NCBI GenBank assembly: GCA_046723355.1
Contig: JBKOUJ010000159.1
Location: forward strand, 1 to 19,888
Direction of reading: 5' to 3'
Length of the DNA: 19,888 bases
Origin: 13-2-20CM-68-14 sp046723355
GTDB lineage: Bacteria; Actinomycetota; Thermoleophilia; Gaiellales; Gaiellaceae
This document shows positions 1 to 8,078 of this stretch, in pieces (within the stretch, counting starts at the first letter, position 1; each line of letters begins with the position of its first letter). A program made the position numbers and the translations under genes. Under the pieces are notes generated by a model. That model was not told the DNA's origin. It saw nothing but the letters and a program-made list of their open reading frames with translations, and ran no database searches.

Positions 1-324
1 CTCCTGAATCGAGCCATAGATCGTTTGCGCGATCTCCCTGCTATGCACGTCAATCCGGCAGGTTCCGTAGGGAAGCTTGTTTCGCCGCTTCTTCTTGGAG
101 TAGCGCGAGTAACGGTTCACAGCTGTCTTGCGCAAGCAGGATCGCGGCAGCGCGAGTGTGTTCAGCCAGAAGTCTTCGATCTCACGTTGGCGCGCCGCGT
201 GGTCGGCAAAGAGGTTGCAGGTGATTCGGAACTTCTCGTCGGGGAGGCCTCGCCGCAGAAATTCGACGAAGAACCGGAGGTTGATCGACCGACCGTCGAC
301 GCGACGCAAGTCGCTCGTGCGTTT
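1..324 (-). pseudogene. Fragment of conserved hypothetical protein (possible homing-endonuclease-like family), 5' truncated
   Basis: On the minus strand an open frame runs from just after an in-frame TGA (325-327) to the window edge, giving about 108 residues. It contains the stretch INLRFFVEFLRRGLPDEKF near its start and later KLPYGTCRIDVHSREIAQT. From memory these match the C-terminal half of an actinobacterial hypothetical family that normally has an N-terminal helix-turn-helix and may be LAGLIDADG-like. That recollection could not be checked here. No ATG or GTG opens the frame; the only candidate is TTG at 309-307. The family's usual first hundred or so residues are missing. The next upstream element on this strand is tRNA-Gly, and GC content (about 55% in the first line) is below that of the neighbours. 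I read it as a remnant next to a tRNA integration point. It could instead be a short gene using TTG. The C-terminus lies outside the window. Confidence 0.5.
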
Positions 325-364
325 TCATTACTGAAAACATAGCGGGCGGGTCGGACGAGCTAAG

Positions 365-435
365 AGCGGGCGGCGGGAATCGAACCCGCGTCGCCGGGAT
401 GGAAGCCCGGTGCTGCACCACTCAGCTACGCCCGC
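365..435 (-). tRNA. tRNA-Gly (anticodon UCC)
   Basis: The minus strand folds into a full cloverleaf. Acceptor arm GCGGGCG pairs with CGCCCGC, the anticodon stem CCGGG/CCCGG encloses loop CTTCCAT with anticodon TCC, and the T-arm carries GGGTTCGATTCCC. The CCA end is not encoded (TCT follows the acceptor stem), as is common in Actinobacteria. The 5' end sits 21 nt from the divergent GTG start of the CtaG-type gene. Confidence 0.95.
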
Positions 436-456
436 GTTCTCACTAGCGTACCGCCG

Positions 457-1215
457 GTGCAGCCCTACAGCTGGAGCCTCCACGCAGAGGCGGTCGTGCT
501 CGTGCCGCTGCTTGCGCTCGGGTATGCGTGGGTCGCGCGGCGCTATCCGCCCGAGGGGTGGCGGATCGCCTGCCTTCTTTCGGGACTCGCGCTGATCCTC
601 GCGGTCTTCGTGACGCCGCTCGAGAGCTTGGCGCTGCACTACCTCCTAACGGCGCACTTGCTCCAGAACGTCGCGCTTGCGGAGTGGAGCCCGGCACTCG
701 TCGTGCTTGGGATCCCGCCCGCAGCGGCCCAAGCGGCTCGCAGATACGCCGCCGTCCGAACGCTGACCCATCCGCTCGTCGCGCTACCGCTCTGGCTGGC
801 GACGTACTACGCCTGGCACATTCCCGCCGCCTACGACACGGCGCTCCGCCACCCGGAGACGCTGCTCCACCTCGAGCACCTGTGCTACTTGGTGACCGGC
901 GTGCTGGTCTGGTGGCCGGTGTTGACCGGAAGGCTCGACGCCGGCGAATCCGCGGCGTACTTGTTCGCGGCGTTCGCCCTAGCGAGCCCACTCGGGCTGC
1001 TGCTCGCGCTGATCCCGAACGCCGTTTACGGCTTCTACGAGCACGCGCCGCGAGTCTGGGGCTGGAGCCCGCTCACCGATCAGCAGGTCGCCGGCCTGAC
1101 GATGGCCGCCGAGGAGGCGGTCGTCTTCTTCGGCGCGTTCGCGTTCTACTTCGTCCGCTTCATGCACCGCGAGGACACGGCGCTCGACCTGAAGCACGCG
1201 CGATGGACGAGGTGA
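457..1215 (+). CDS. ctaG: CtaG-family (caa3-type) cytochrome c oxidase assembly membrane protein
   Basis: This is a 252-residue polytopic membrane protein with about seven hydrophobic segments. Family hallmarks are HLLQNVALAEWSPALVV (about residues 68-84) and WHIPAAYDTALRHPETLLHLEHL followed by WWPVL, matching the caa3_CtaG family (PF09678 type). Members are linked to copper delivery and assembly of haem-copper oxidases in the cytoplasmic membrane. The start is a GTG, with TAGCGT at 444-449, seven bases upstream, and no Shine-Dalgarno, suggesting a leaderless message. The stop overlaps the next gene by 13 nt, so the two are probably translated together. No oxidase subunit genes are visible, so the assembly role rests on family membership. 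Confidence 0.85.
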   Translation: MQPYSWSLHAEAVVLVPLLALGYAWVARRYPPEGWRIACLLSGLALILAVFVTPLESLALHYLLTAHLLQNVALAEWSPALVVLGIPPAAAQAARRYAAVRTLTHPLVALPLWLATYYAWHIPAAYDTALRHPETLLHLEHLCYLVTGVLVWWPVLTGRLDAGESAAYLFAAFALASPLGLLLALIPNAVYGFYEHAPRVWGWSPLTDQQVAGLTMAAEEAVVFFGAFAFYFVRFMHREDTALDLKHARWTR

Positions 1216-1799
1216 TACTCGCCCGCCACGGCGAGAGCGAGCTCAGCGTCGTCGGCACCGTCAACGGCGACCCGGCTGTGGCTTGTGCGCTCACCGCCGA
1301 AGGCGAGCAGCAGGCCCGTCGGCTCGGCGCGCGGCTCGCCGAGGTCGAAATCGACCTCTGCGTCACGAGCGAGTTCGAGCGGGCGATCCGCACTGCCGAC
1401 ACCGCACTGGCCGGACGAGACGTTCCCCGGCTCGTGCTGGCGGAGCTGAACGACGTCCGCTTCGGCCGCTTCGAAGGAGGCACGCTCGCCGACTATCGCG
1501 CCTGGGCAGCGGAAAACGAGCCGACGACCGAAGCGCCGGGCGGCGGCGAGAGCCGCAGTGCCACCGTCGCGCGGTACGTGCGGGCGTACCGGACAATCCT
1601 CGCCCGACCGGAGCGAACGATTCTCGTCGTCGCCCACGGCCTGCCGATCCGCTACGTGCTCAACGCGCTCGAGGAGACGGATCCGGTGCCCCTCGTCGAA
1701 CAGGTCGCGTACGCCGAGCCATATACGTTCGAACGGGCGGCGTTCGAGCGCGCCGTCGACCGGCTCGAGCGGTGGGCGGCCCAGCCCGCCTGGCGCTAG
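1203..1799 (+). CDS. Histidine phosphatase family protein (phosphoglycerate mutase-like)
   Basis: This is a 198-residue cytosolic enzyme of the histidine phosphatase branch-1 fold. The catalytic RHG motif is at residues 8-10 (ILARHGES), with Arg60 in the second phosphate-pocket position (SEFERA), an acidic Glu81 (ELNDVRFG) and the second catalytic histidine at 145 (VVAHGLPIRY). All key residues are therefore present and it should form a phosphohistidine intermediate. The substrate cannot be told from sequence: the family includes cofactor-dependent phosphoglycerate mutase, alpha-ribazole phosphatase and broad phosphatases. The length is nearer the phosphatases (about 200) than classical dPGM (about 230-250). 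The ATG lies inside the end of the ctaG-like gene with a 13-nt overlap, so it is likely co-transcribed. Confidence 0.88.
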   Translation: MDEVILARHGESELSVVGTVNGDPAVACALTAEGEQQARRLGARLAEVEIDLCVTSEFERAIRTADTALAGRDVPRLVLAELNDVRFGRFEGGTLADYRAWAAENEPTTEAPGGGESRSATVARYVRAYRTILARPERTILVVAHGLPIRYVLNALEETDPVPLVEQVAYAEPYTFERAAFERAVDRLERWAAQPAWR

Positions 1800-1841
1800 T
1801 CGGTTGGAGAAAGCGTACGGCCGTCAGTCGGTCGGTTCTAG

Positions 1842-1916
1842 TCGGGGCGGCCGGATCCGAACCGGCGACCTCCGCGTCCCAAACGCGGCGCTCTGACCAG
1901 GCTGAGCTACGCCCCG
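1842..1916 (-). tRNA. tRNA-Pro (anticodon UGG)
   Basis: The minus strand folds as a 75-nt cloverleaf. Acceptor CGGGGCG pairs with CGCCCCG plus discriminator A, the D-arm is GCTC...GAGC, anticodon stem CCGCG/CGCGG encloses loop TTTGGGA (anticodon TGG), and the T-arm is GCCGG TTCGGAT CCGGC. CCA is not encoded. It lies between the phosphatase stop and the EamA gene, opposite in strand to both. Confidence 0.96.
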
Positions 1917-1965
1917 CTAAGCCCGTCAAAAATACAGCAGGTCCGCGCTGCTAGCCTCGCGCGCC

Positions 1966-2913
1966 GTGGCCGAGCCTGTGATCCTGCCCGGCGCCGAGGC
2001 TCGCGAGCGGCGGCCGGTGCTCGGCTACGCGATGGTGATGACGGCCGCGACGCTCTGGGCGGTCAACGGCGCCGTCTCGAAGGTGATCCTCACGACCGGC
2101 CTCTCCTCGCTGCGGCTGGCGCAGGTTCGATCGACCGGGGCCTTCGTGCTGATCGCGCTCGCGCTCGCGGCGACGAGGCCGCGGGCGCTTCGGATGCGCC
2201 CGCGTGAGCTCCCTTACTTCATCATCTTCGGCATCGGCGGGCTCGCGCTCGTCCAGTGGTTCTACTTTCTCGCCATCCACCGGCTCGAGATCGGGATCGC
2301 GCTGCTGATTCAGTACATCGCCCCGGTGCTCGTCGCGCTCTGGGCGCGCTACGTGTTGCACGAGCCGGTGCGGCGGCGAATCTGGCTGGCGCTGGCCCTG
2401 GCGCTTGCCGGGCTCGCGCTCGTCGTCCAGATCTGGAGCGGTCTCAGCCTCGACGCCGCAGGTGTCATAGCTTCGATTGGCGCGGCCGGCTCATACGCGC
2501 TCTACATCCTGATGGCCGAACACCGGATCGGCGACCGCGATCCGATCTCGCTCGTCGGGCTTGGCTTCTTCTTCGCCTCCGTTTTCTGGGCGGTCCTCAG
2601 TCCCTGGTGGAGCTTCCCGGCGCACCTAGTCGGCGATGACGTCTCACTGCGCGGCCACTTGTCGTCGATACACGTGCCGGTCTGGCTGTTGATGACTTGG
2701 ATGATCGTGCTCGGGACGATCGTGCCTTTCGCGTTGCTCGTCTCGGCGCTCCGGCACGTCTCGGCGACTCGCGCGGGGATCGTCGCGATGCTCGAGCCCG
2801 TGGCAGGCGTGATTGTCGCGTGGATCTGGCTCGACGAATCGCTCGCCGGCGTGGAGCTCGTAGGTGCCGCGGTGGTCCTCGCCGCGATTTTTCTCGCGCA
2901 GAGCGCGCGTTGA
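1966..2913 (+). CDS. EamA/DMT-superfamily transporter
   Basis: This is a 315-residue integral membrane protein with about ten transmembrane helices arranged as two EamA repeats. Repeat one begins around residue 20 (VLGYAMVMTAATLWAVNGAVS) and includes IGGLALVQWFYFLAIHRLEIG. Repeat two starts near residue 165 (GVIASIGAAGSYALYILMAEH) and ends with HVSATRAGIVAMLEPVAGV and a last helix at AAVVLAAIF. This is the drug/metabolite transporter fold, which exports small metabolites. The substrate is unknown. The GTG start follows TAGCCT (1952-1957) by eight bases with no Shine-Dalgarno. A later ATG at residue 23 would remove part of helix one, so the GTG is preferred. It appears monocistronic. Confidence 0.9.
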   Translation: MAEPVILPGAEARERRPVLGYAMVMTAATLWAVNGAVSKVILTTGLSSLRLAQVRSTGAFVLIALALAATRPRALRMRPRELPYFIIFGIGGLALVQWFYFLAIHRLEIGIALLIQYIAPVLVALWARYVLHEPVRRRIWLALALALAGLALVVQIWSGLSLDAAGVIASIGAAGSYALYILMAEHRIGDRDPISLVGLGFFFASVFWAVLSPWWSFPAHLVGDDVSLRGHLSSIHVPVWLLMTWMIVLGTIVPFALLVSALRHVSATRAGIVAMLEPVAGVIVAWIWLDESLAGVELVGAAVVLAAIFLAQSAR

Positions 2914-2977
2914 TTCGGACTACGTAGCAGTTCTTACGAAGGACATCCACCCAACCTGTTAGAACACCGACCTTCGG

Positions 2978-3466
2978 ATGCGTCGTCGGGGGGCACGATC
3001 CGTTTGTGTGGTCCTGTTGCTTGCGCTTCTCGGGCCAGGAGGAGCGAAAGCGGGCCAAGTTGCCGGTACGCGAACGGCGGCCGGCGCGCGCGCTGGTGCG
3101 ATCGTTGCGGCAGTCAATGCCGTCCGCGCGGCGCACCATCTTCCGGGACTCCAGGTCGACCTCCAGCTTGCCCGGGCGGCGCGCGCCCACTCGCTCGACA
3201 TGCTGCGACGCGGCTACTTCGCCCACGGCAACCTGTTAGCGCGGATGATGCGCTTCCACGTGCGCGGCACGCTGTTCGAGGAGAACCTTGTCTACTCGAG
3301 AGGCATCCTCTCCGCGCAAAGCGCCGTGGCCGATTGGCTGGCGAGCCCACCGCACCGCGAGACGCTGCTCGACCCGAAGCTGCGGCGGATCGGGGTCGCC
3401 GCGCCAGTCGGGCCGTTCAACGGCTACGCGGCAGCGACGCTCGTCACCGCCGACTTCGCGGGCTAG
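2978..3466 (+). CDS. Secreted CAP-domain (SCP/PR-1-like) protein
   Basis: This is a 162-residue protein with an arginine-rich N-terminus, a hydrophobic core (CVVLLLALLG) and a probable signal-peptidase site after AKA around residue 25. Residues 40-160 form a CAP domain: VNAVRAAHHLPGLQVD, ARAHSLDMLRRGYFAHGN, EENLVYS and the characteristic WLASPPHRETLLDPKLRRIGVA. Candidate metal-site residues His71, His83, Glu102 and His126 are visible. Bacterial CAP proteins are extracytoplasmic and mostly of unknown activity. The reading frame meets the response regulator tail to tail with a 6-nt gap. The start ATG has no clear Shine-Dalgarno. Confidence 0.87.
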   Translation: MRRRGARSVCVVLLLALLGPGGAKAGQVAGTRTAAGARAGAIVAAVNAVRAAHHLPGLQVDLQLARAARAHSLDMLRRGYFAHGNLLARMMRFHVRGTLFEENLVYSRGILSAQSAVADWLASPPHRETLLDPKLRRIGVAAPVGPFNGYAAATLVTADFAG

Positions 3467-3472
3467 CTCCTT

Positions 3473-3910
3473 CTAGTCTCGTTCGAGCAGCTGGCGCAAC
3501 TCGGCGACCTTCTCCTGGCGCAGGTCGTCCCGCTCGCCGCTCTCGACACGGTGGACGAGGTCGCGGACGAGCGGCGCCAGCTCGACGGGGTTGAAGGGCT
3601 TCGTCACGTAGTCGACTCCGCCGAGGTCGATCCCCTTGGCCCGGTCCCTCACTTCGGCGCGGGCTGTCAGGAAGATGATCGGAATGCCGTTGGTCGCTTC
3701 GTCCGTGAGCAGTTCCTCCGCAACCTCCCAGCCGCTGCGGCCGGGCATCATCACGTCGAGCAGGATCACATCCGGGTGCTCGGCCCGAGCGAGCTCGAGC
3801 CCCTTGTCGCCGTCGGCTGCCTCGAGAACCGTCATATTCTCGGCCTCGAGGTTCACGCGGCAGAGCAACCGGATCGGCGCTTCGTCGTCGACGACGAGGA
3901 CGGTCGTCAT
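3473..3910 (-). CDS. Single-domain response regulator (receiver only)
   Basis: This is a 145-residue CheY-like receiver with all phosphotransfer residues: acidic pair Asp8-Asp9 (VVDDE), phosphoacceptor Asp52 (ILLDVMMPGRSG), Thr82 (FLTARAE) and Lys104 (YVTKPF). After the receiver there is only a short charged, probably helical tail (residues 120-145) and no DNA-binding or enzymatic output domain. Output therefore probably works by protein contact or as a phosphorelay intermediate. Its ATG overlaps the stop of the upstream histidine kinase by four bases (ATGA), which implies translational coupling and makes that kinase the obvious partner. Confidence 0.93.
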   Translation of the reverse strand: MTTVLVVDDEAPIRLLCRVNLEAENMTVLEAADGDKGLELARAEHPDVILLDVMMPGRSGWEVAEELLTDEATNGIPIIFLTARAEVRDRAKGIDLGGVDYVTKPFNPVELAPLVRDLVHRVESGERDDLRQEKVAELRQLLERD

Positions 3911-6900
3911 CCGCTCTCCTTTCCACTAAGGGCCGCTGCGCGCGCGAGCGGCAGCTCGAAGGCGAAACTGGACCCCGCGCCTTCGCGCGAATCCACCCAC
4001 ATCCGTCCGCCCATCGCCGAGACGAGACCGTGGGCAATGAAGAGCCCGAGGCCCGTCCCGCCGGTTGCTGGATCTCGCGCCATCGCTTCGCCCCGGAAGA
4101 ACTTCGTGAAGATCCGCCGCTGGTCCTCTTCTGGGATCCCGATACCTTCGTCGACGACCCGCACCTCCGCGACCTCCCCGTTCGCACGGGCAGCGACGGT
4201 GACGGTGCCACCGTTCGGCGAGAACTTGACGGCGTTGTCGACGAGGTTGGCCAGGATCTGCCGGAGTTTGTCACGGTCCGCCTCCGCATCGAGCGGCTCC
4301 GCGGGCAGGTCGACGACGAAGCGGTGGGCGTTGGCCGTCGGTGCCTGCTCGGCGGACTGAACGACGTCCGACACCACCGTCCGCACGTCGGTCGGCGCCA
4401 GGTTGACCTGGAGATCGCCCGTGTCGAGGCGCGCGACACTGAGGAGTTGGTCGACGATCCGCGTCAGCCGCTCGGACTCGGAGGTGATGTAGCCGAGGAA
4501 GACCCTTCGCTCTTCCTCCTCGAAGGGCACGTCCTGGCGTAGGAGCGTCTCCGCGAATCCGTAGATCGAGGTCAGGGGCGTCCGCAGCTCGTGTGAGACG
4601 GTCGTGACGAAATCGGACTTCATCTGCTCGACGACGCGCTCGGCCGAGATGTCACGGAACGCGAAGATACGCCCCGAGACCGCGCCGGCCGGATCGCGCA
4701 TGATCGCCTCGGTCACCGAGAGCCAGACTTCGTCGTCGCCGCGCCGAATCGGCACGAGGCGGTCGCCCAGCCCGTCGATCCCGGCCTCGCCGCCCGATCC
4801 GAGCGTCCGTGGGAGGACCCGCTCGGTCGTGCGGCCGACCGCGTCGGCGCCTGCAACGCCGGTGATCCTCGAGGCCGCGTCGTTCCAGAGCACGACCCGT
4901 CCCTCGCGGTCGACGGCGACGATGCCGTCGGCGATGTTGGCCAGGATCGCGACGCTGCGCTCCCTCTCGAGCGCGACGCGCTGATACAGCTCGGCGCTTG
5001 CCAGTGCTGCCGAGGCGTTGGCCGCGAGCGCCCCGAGCGCCTCGGCCTCGTCGGGGTGCCAACTGCGCGGTCGTGTCGCATAGACCGACAACACGCCTTG
5101 TGGGGTTCCCTCCGACCCGACGAGGGGTACCGCCAGGAAGGCCCTGTAGCCGGCGGCAAGGGCGGGATCTTCGGCCGCCGGACCTTCGTCCTCGACGTCA
5201 CCGACGGCCACCGGCGTACCAGTCTGAATCGCATCGGCCGCGGCCCAGCCCGTCGCCGGCGACCGGGACTCGAGCAGCTCGTCGGGGAACTCGCCTCCCG
5301 CCGCGCTGACGACGAGCTCGTCGTTGTCGAGGAGGCGCACGACCGCCGCGTCCGCGCCGAGCAGCGCCGGCGCTTGCGCGACGATCTCGTCCAGGACCGC
5401 CGCCGGGTCGAGCTCGGTGGCGAGCAGCGTGCCGGTCCGCGCGAGCTGCTGGGCGAGCGCGCGCGCCCGCCGCTCGCTCTCGTAGAGCTCGCTCCGTTCG
5501 AGGGCTCCGCGAGCCGTGCCCGCCAGGTTCTGCGCGAGTTCCAGGTCGTAGTCGCTGAAGCGCCGCCGCCCGTCGAAGAACACCACTGCGAGCCCTGTGC
5601 GTCTGCCGGGCGCTTCCACGGGCACTGCCAGCACGGCACCGTATCCCGCCGCGGCAGCCGCGTCCCGCCACTGAGGCTCGAAGCGGTTGTCGTCCGCAAG
5701 GCCCGGCGCCGCGACCACGACGCGGTTGCGTGCACACGTCGCCAGCGGCTCGGCCACGTCGGTCCGGAGGAGGCTTGCGACCTCCTGGGGCAGGCTGCGC
5801 TGGGCGACCAGCTCGAACCCTTCCTCGGCCGGCATCAGCAGTCCGGCAGAGCTGCCGCCGAGCACCTCGGCGGCGGCACGCGCAACGGCGCGCAGCGTCT
5901 CCGCCTGCGAGATGGGCGTCGCGAGCAGCGACGCGATGTCGTAGAAGGCCCGCTGGATCCCCGCCTGCCTCGAGCGCTCCTCGAAGCTCTCGGCATTGCG
6001 AAGCGCGAGCGCTGCGAGCGTCGCGAACGCCTCGAGCAGCTCTGCGTCCGAGCTCGTGAATGAGCGCTCGGCATCGCGCGTGCCGGCACCGAGGACGCCC
6101 CGAATCTGGTCCGACCACATCATCGGCGCAACGATCGCCCCGGCGAAGCCCTCGTAGGCGTCGTGGGGGACCCCCTCGGCCAGGTCCGAATACGAGCCCG
6201 AGAGAGCCGGCGCGCGGCTTTCGATCGCCTCCCCTGCGAGACCGCGGTCGGAGGGGAACTCGAACCCGACGAGCTCCGGTGCGAGGCCGTGCACGGCCGC
6301 GCAGCTGAGCGTCCCGTGGACCGCATCGAGCAGGTAGCAATCGGCTGCTTCGCAGTCGAGCAGCCGCGCCACCTCGTCGACGAGCCGGTGGAGCACGGCC
6401 TCGAGCTCGAGCTCGCTCGTGACGATCTGCGCAGCGCGCAGGAGCGACGTCTGCTCGCGCAGGCGGCGCCGGTTCTCGTCCAGCAAGCGCGCCGAGTGGA
6501 TCGCCAGAGCGAGCTCGCGGGCAACCGACTCGACGAGCGCTACCTCGCTGTCCGTCCACGCGCCGGGTGTCCCGCGATGAAGCGACAGCACGCCCAGAGG
6601 CCGGTCGAAAGCGACCATCGGCGTCGCGATCACCGACTTCGTGCCGAGGCGCCGAAACGTCTGTGCGGCGCGCTCGGGCTCCTCGAGCTCGGTCGCTCCC
6701 TCCACGTCCGAGGCGACGACCGTCCTCTGGCGGAGCGCCGCCAGGTTTGCAAACGGGAGATTCTCGCCCCGCGGCCCGATCGGCTGCAGGCCCGACGCGT
6801 ACCACTCGGCCGCGAGCCACTGCGCCTCTGCGGGACCGCCCAAGCGGATGAAGCAGCGTGTAGCGCGGAGCGCCCTCCCAACCTCGGTGGCGGCGATCCG

Positions 6901-7848
6901 AGTGCCGTCGGTAAGCCCTTCGACCGACCGGACCCGGCGCGAGATGTCGGCGACGAGCCGCTCGCGGGCGAGTGCCTCGTCGAGGGCCCCGGCCGAGCGC
7001 GTCCGCTCGAGCGCCAGGGCCGCCTCGGCCGCCAGCGACTGCATCAGCGTCACCTCCTCGCTCGAGAAGGAGCGCTTCGCCGAGGTCGGGGCGACGACGA
7101 GGACGCCGATGACCCGCTCCTCGGCGATCAGGGGGATGAAGGCGCCGCTCTTGGCGCCGGTCGCCTCGACGAGGCGGGGGCTGACGAGCGGCGAAACTGC
7201 GCAGTCGAAAACGACCACCGGCGCCGCCTGGAAGTAGGCACTCGCTATCCCGGACGGTTCGTCGCGGAGGTCGAGCCGGAGGTCGCGCCACCAGTCGACG
7301 TCGCGGCCCTCGGATCGGGCGAGCAGGCCGGCCGCCTGGCCGGCGTCCTCGTCGATCAGCGCCAGCGCGGTGAACTCGATGCTCAGGACCGAGCCGACTT
7401 CGTCGAGCAGAACGCGTCCGGCGGCCTCGGGGTCGCGCGACCGCGCCAGGGCGTCGGAGATCGCGGCGACGGCGTCGAGCTCCCGGCCCCGCGCCGAGAC
7501 GAGCTCCTCGGCTTCGCGGGCGCGCGGCCCGCTGGAGAGCAGCTCTGCCCGCTCGGCCCAGCGGCTCAGAAAGACGATCGCCGGCAGGAATGCGATCACG
7601 CTCGCCGCGAACGAGGCCCAGAGGTGGCCGCCGATCGCCGTGCGGCTCTCGAGTACGGCCGCCCCCATGATCGCCGCGGGAATGCCGATGCACGGGAAGA
7701 CGAGAGCCAGCGCGAGCTCGTTCGGGGTCAGGCGCGAGCGCTCGCGCCACAGACCCGGCGCCAGCGCCGCGGTGACCCCGAGGTACGCGATTGCAACCGC
7801 GAACAGCGGCACTGCGTTGAAAAGAACCGCCTTGCTCTCTGCGCTCAC
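3907..7848 (-). CDS. Membrane sensor histidine kinase with five GAF domains and a PAS domain
   Basis: This protein is about 1313 residues long. In order it has three N-terminal transmembrane helices (about 9-30, 44-66 and 76-95), a charged helical linker, five successive GAF domains (about 137-285, 313-456, 482-622, 648-787 and 815-955), a PAS domain (about 963-1070, opening ILANIADGIVAVD), a HisKA domain with phospho-His near 1086 (VSHELRTPLTS) and an HATPase_c domain with N-box NLVDNAVKFSPNGG, G1 DEGIGIP and G2 GTGLGLF. It is an intact kinase and should phosphorylate the receiver gene it overlaps by four bases. The ligands are unknown; GAF domains can bind nucleotides, tetrapyrroles or metabolites. 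I chose GTG 7848 because the hydrophobic part begins just after it. A TTG at 7920 would add 24 atypical residues. Neither start has a good Shine-Dalgarno. Confidence 0.92.
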   Translation of the reverse strand: MSAESKAVLFNAVPLFAVAIAYLGVTAALAPGLWRERSRLTPNELALALVFPCIGIPAAIMGAAVLESRTAIGGHLWASFAASVIAFLPAIVFLSRWAERAELLSSGPRAREAEELVSARGRELDAVAAISDALARSRDPEAAGRVLLDEVGSVLSIEFTALALIDEDAGQAAGLLARSEGRDVDWWRDLRLDLRDEPSGIASAYFQAAPVVVFDCAVSPLVSPRLVEATGAKSGAFIPLIAEERVIGVLVVAPTSAKRSFSSEEVTLMQSLAAEAALALERTRSAGALDEALARERLVADISRRVRSVEGLTDGTRIAATEVGRALRATRCFIRLGGPAEAQWLAAEWYASGLQPIGPRGENLPFANLAALRQRTVVASDVEGATELEEPERAAQTFRRLGTKSVIATPMVAFDRPLGVLSLHRGTPGAWTDSEVALVESVARELALAIHSARLLDENRRRLREQTSLLRAAQIVTSELELEAVLHRLVDEVARLLDCEAADCYLLDAVHGTLSCAAVHGLAPELVGFEFPSDRGLAGEAIESRAPALSGSYSDLAEGVPHDAYEGFAGAIVAPMMWSDQIRGVLGAGTRDAERSFTSSDAELLEAFATLAALALRNAESFEERSRQAGIQRAFYDIASLLATPISQAETLRAVARAAAEVLGGSSAGLLMPAEEGFELVAQRSLPQEVASLLRTDVAEPLATCARNRVVVAAPGLADDNRFEPQWRDAAAAAGYGAVLAVPVEAPGRRTGLAVVFFDGRRRFSDYDLELAQNLAGTARGALERSELYESERRARALAQQLARTGTLLATELDPAAVLDEIVAQAPALLGADAAVVRLLDNDELVVSAAGGEFPDELLESRSPATGWAAADAIQTGTPVAVGDVEDEGPAAEDPALAAGYRAFLAVPLVGSEGTPQGVLSVYATRPRSWHPDEAEALGALAANASAALASAELYQRVALERERSVAILANIADGIVAVDREGRVVLWNDAASRITGVAGADAVGRTTERVLPRTLGSGGEAGIDGLGDRLVPIRRGDDEVWLSVTEAIMRDPAGAVSGRIFAFRDISAERVVEQMKSDFVTTVSHELRTPLTSIYGFAETLLRQDVPFEEEERRVFLGYITSESERLTRIVDQLLSVARLDTGDLQVNLAPTDVRTVVSDVVQSAEQAPTANAHRFVVDLPAEPLDAEADRDKLRQILANLVDNAVKFSPNGGTVTVAARANGEVAEVRVVDEGIGIPEEDQRRIFTKFFRGEAMARDPATGGTGLGLFIAHGLVSAMGGRMWVDSREGAGSSFAFELPLARAAALSGKESG

Positions 7849-7940
7849 TGGGCTCTTGGGATGATAGGAGCCGCAAACTGGGCCGTCGAGGCGTTCAGCG
7901 CGATGAGTCTCAGATTTCAAAAGATGGGCCGGATGGCCTA

Positions 7941-7969
7941 TTGGCAGGGAGGGTTGCGACCGCTAGCGT
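7941..7969 (+). promoter_or_regulatory. Predicted sigma-70-type promoter for an orphan + strand RNA
   Basis: TTGGCA at 7941-7946 (five of six bases of TTGACA) is followed by exactly 17 bases and then TAGCGT at 7964-7969 (TAnnnT, the common high-GC actinobacterial -10). It points toward a terminator hairpin 66 nt downstream and has no coding gene in front of it on this strand. Transcription would begin around 7976-7980. Confidence 0.45.
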
Positions 7970-7975
7970 CTCTCC

Positions 7976-8076
7976 CACTGGGCGATGCGCACCCGGGCGG
8001 TACCTGGCCATATGCCCGCGGTGAGCAATTGAGAGGGTCCGCCGCCACGACCCCCCGAGCGGCGGGCCCTTTCTTT
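7976..8076 (+). ncRNA. Candidate small RNA of about 100 nt, class unknown
   Basis: A promoter-like pair (7941-7969) and a strong intrinsic terminator (8035-8076) on the same strand bracket about 100 nt lacking any plausible reading frame. Within it, CGGGC and GCCCG can pair (about 7994-8016), upstream of the GC-rich terminator stem. The terminator loop holds six consecutive cytosines (8051-8056), reminiscent of the actinobacterial 6C RNA, but the second C-rich hairpin that defines that class was not found. The SRP RNA signature GGAAGCAGC is absent. The RNA lies antisense to the presumed leader of the histidine kinase and converges on gtrA, which has its own hairpin. Existence is inferred from signals only. 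Confidence 0.4.
8035..8076 (+). terminator. Intrinsic terminator (+ strand)
   Basis: GGGTCCGCCG (8035-8044) pairs with CGGCGGGCCC (8060-8069) with a single G-U pair, plus one extra C-G pair at the loop. The stem is followed directly by TTTCTTT (8070-8076). No T-tract follows it on the minus strand, so it acts for + transcription, although no + strand coding gene lies upstream. Confidence 0.7.
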
Positions 8077-8078
8077 AT

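Noticed and set aside
528..1799. Long fused frame reading through ctaG into the phosphatase
   Set aside because: Only the portion from ATG 1203 is the phosphatase. The upstream part is an out-of-frame shadow of the membrane protein.
7950..8000. tRNA-like 5' half on the minus strand (CAGTGGGAGAG)
   Set aside because: The D-arm does not pair properly, there is no T-loop GTTCGA and no acceptor partner, so it is not a tRNA or an obvious att remnant.
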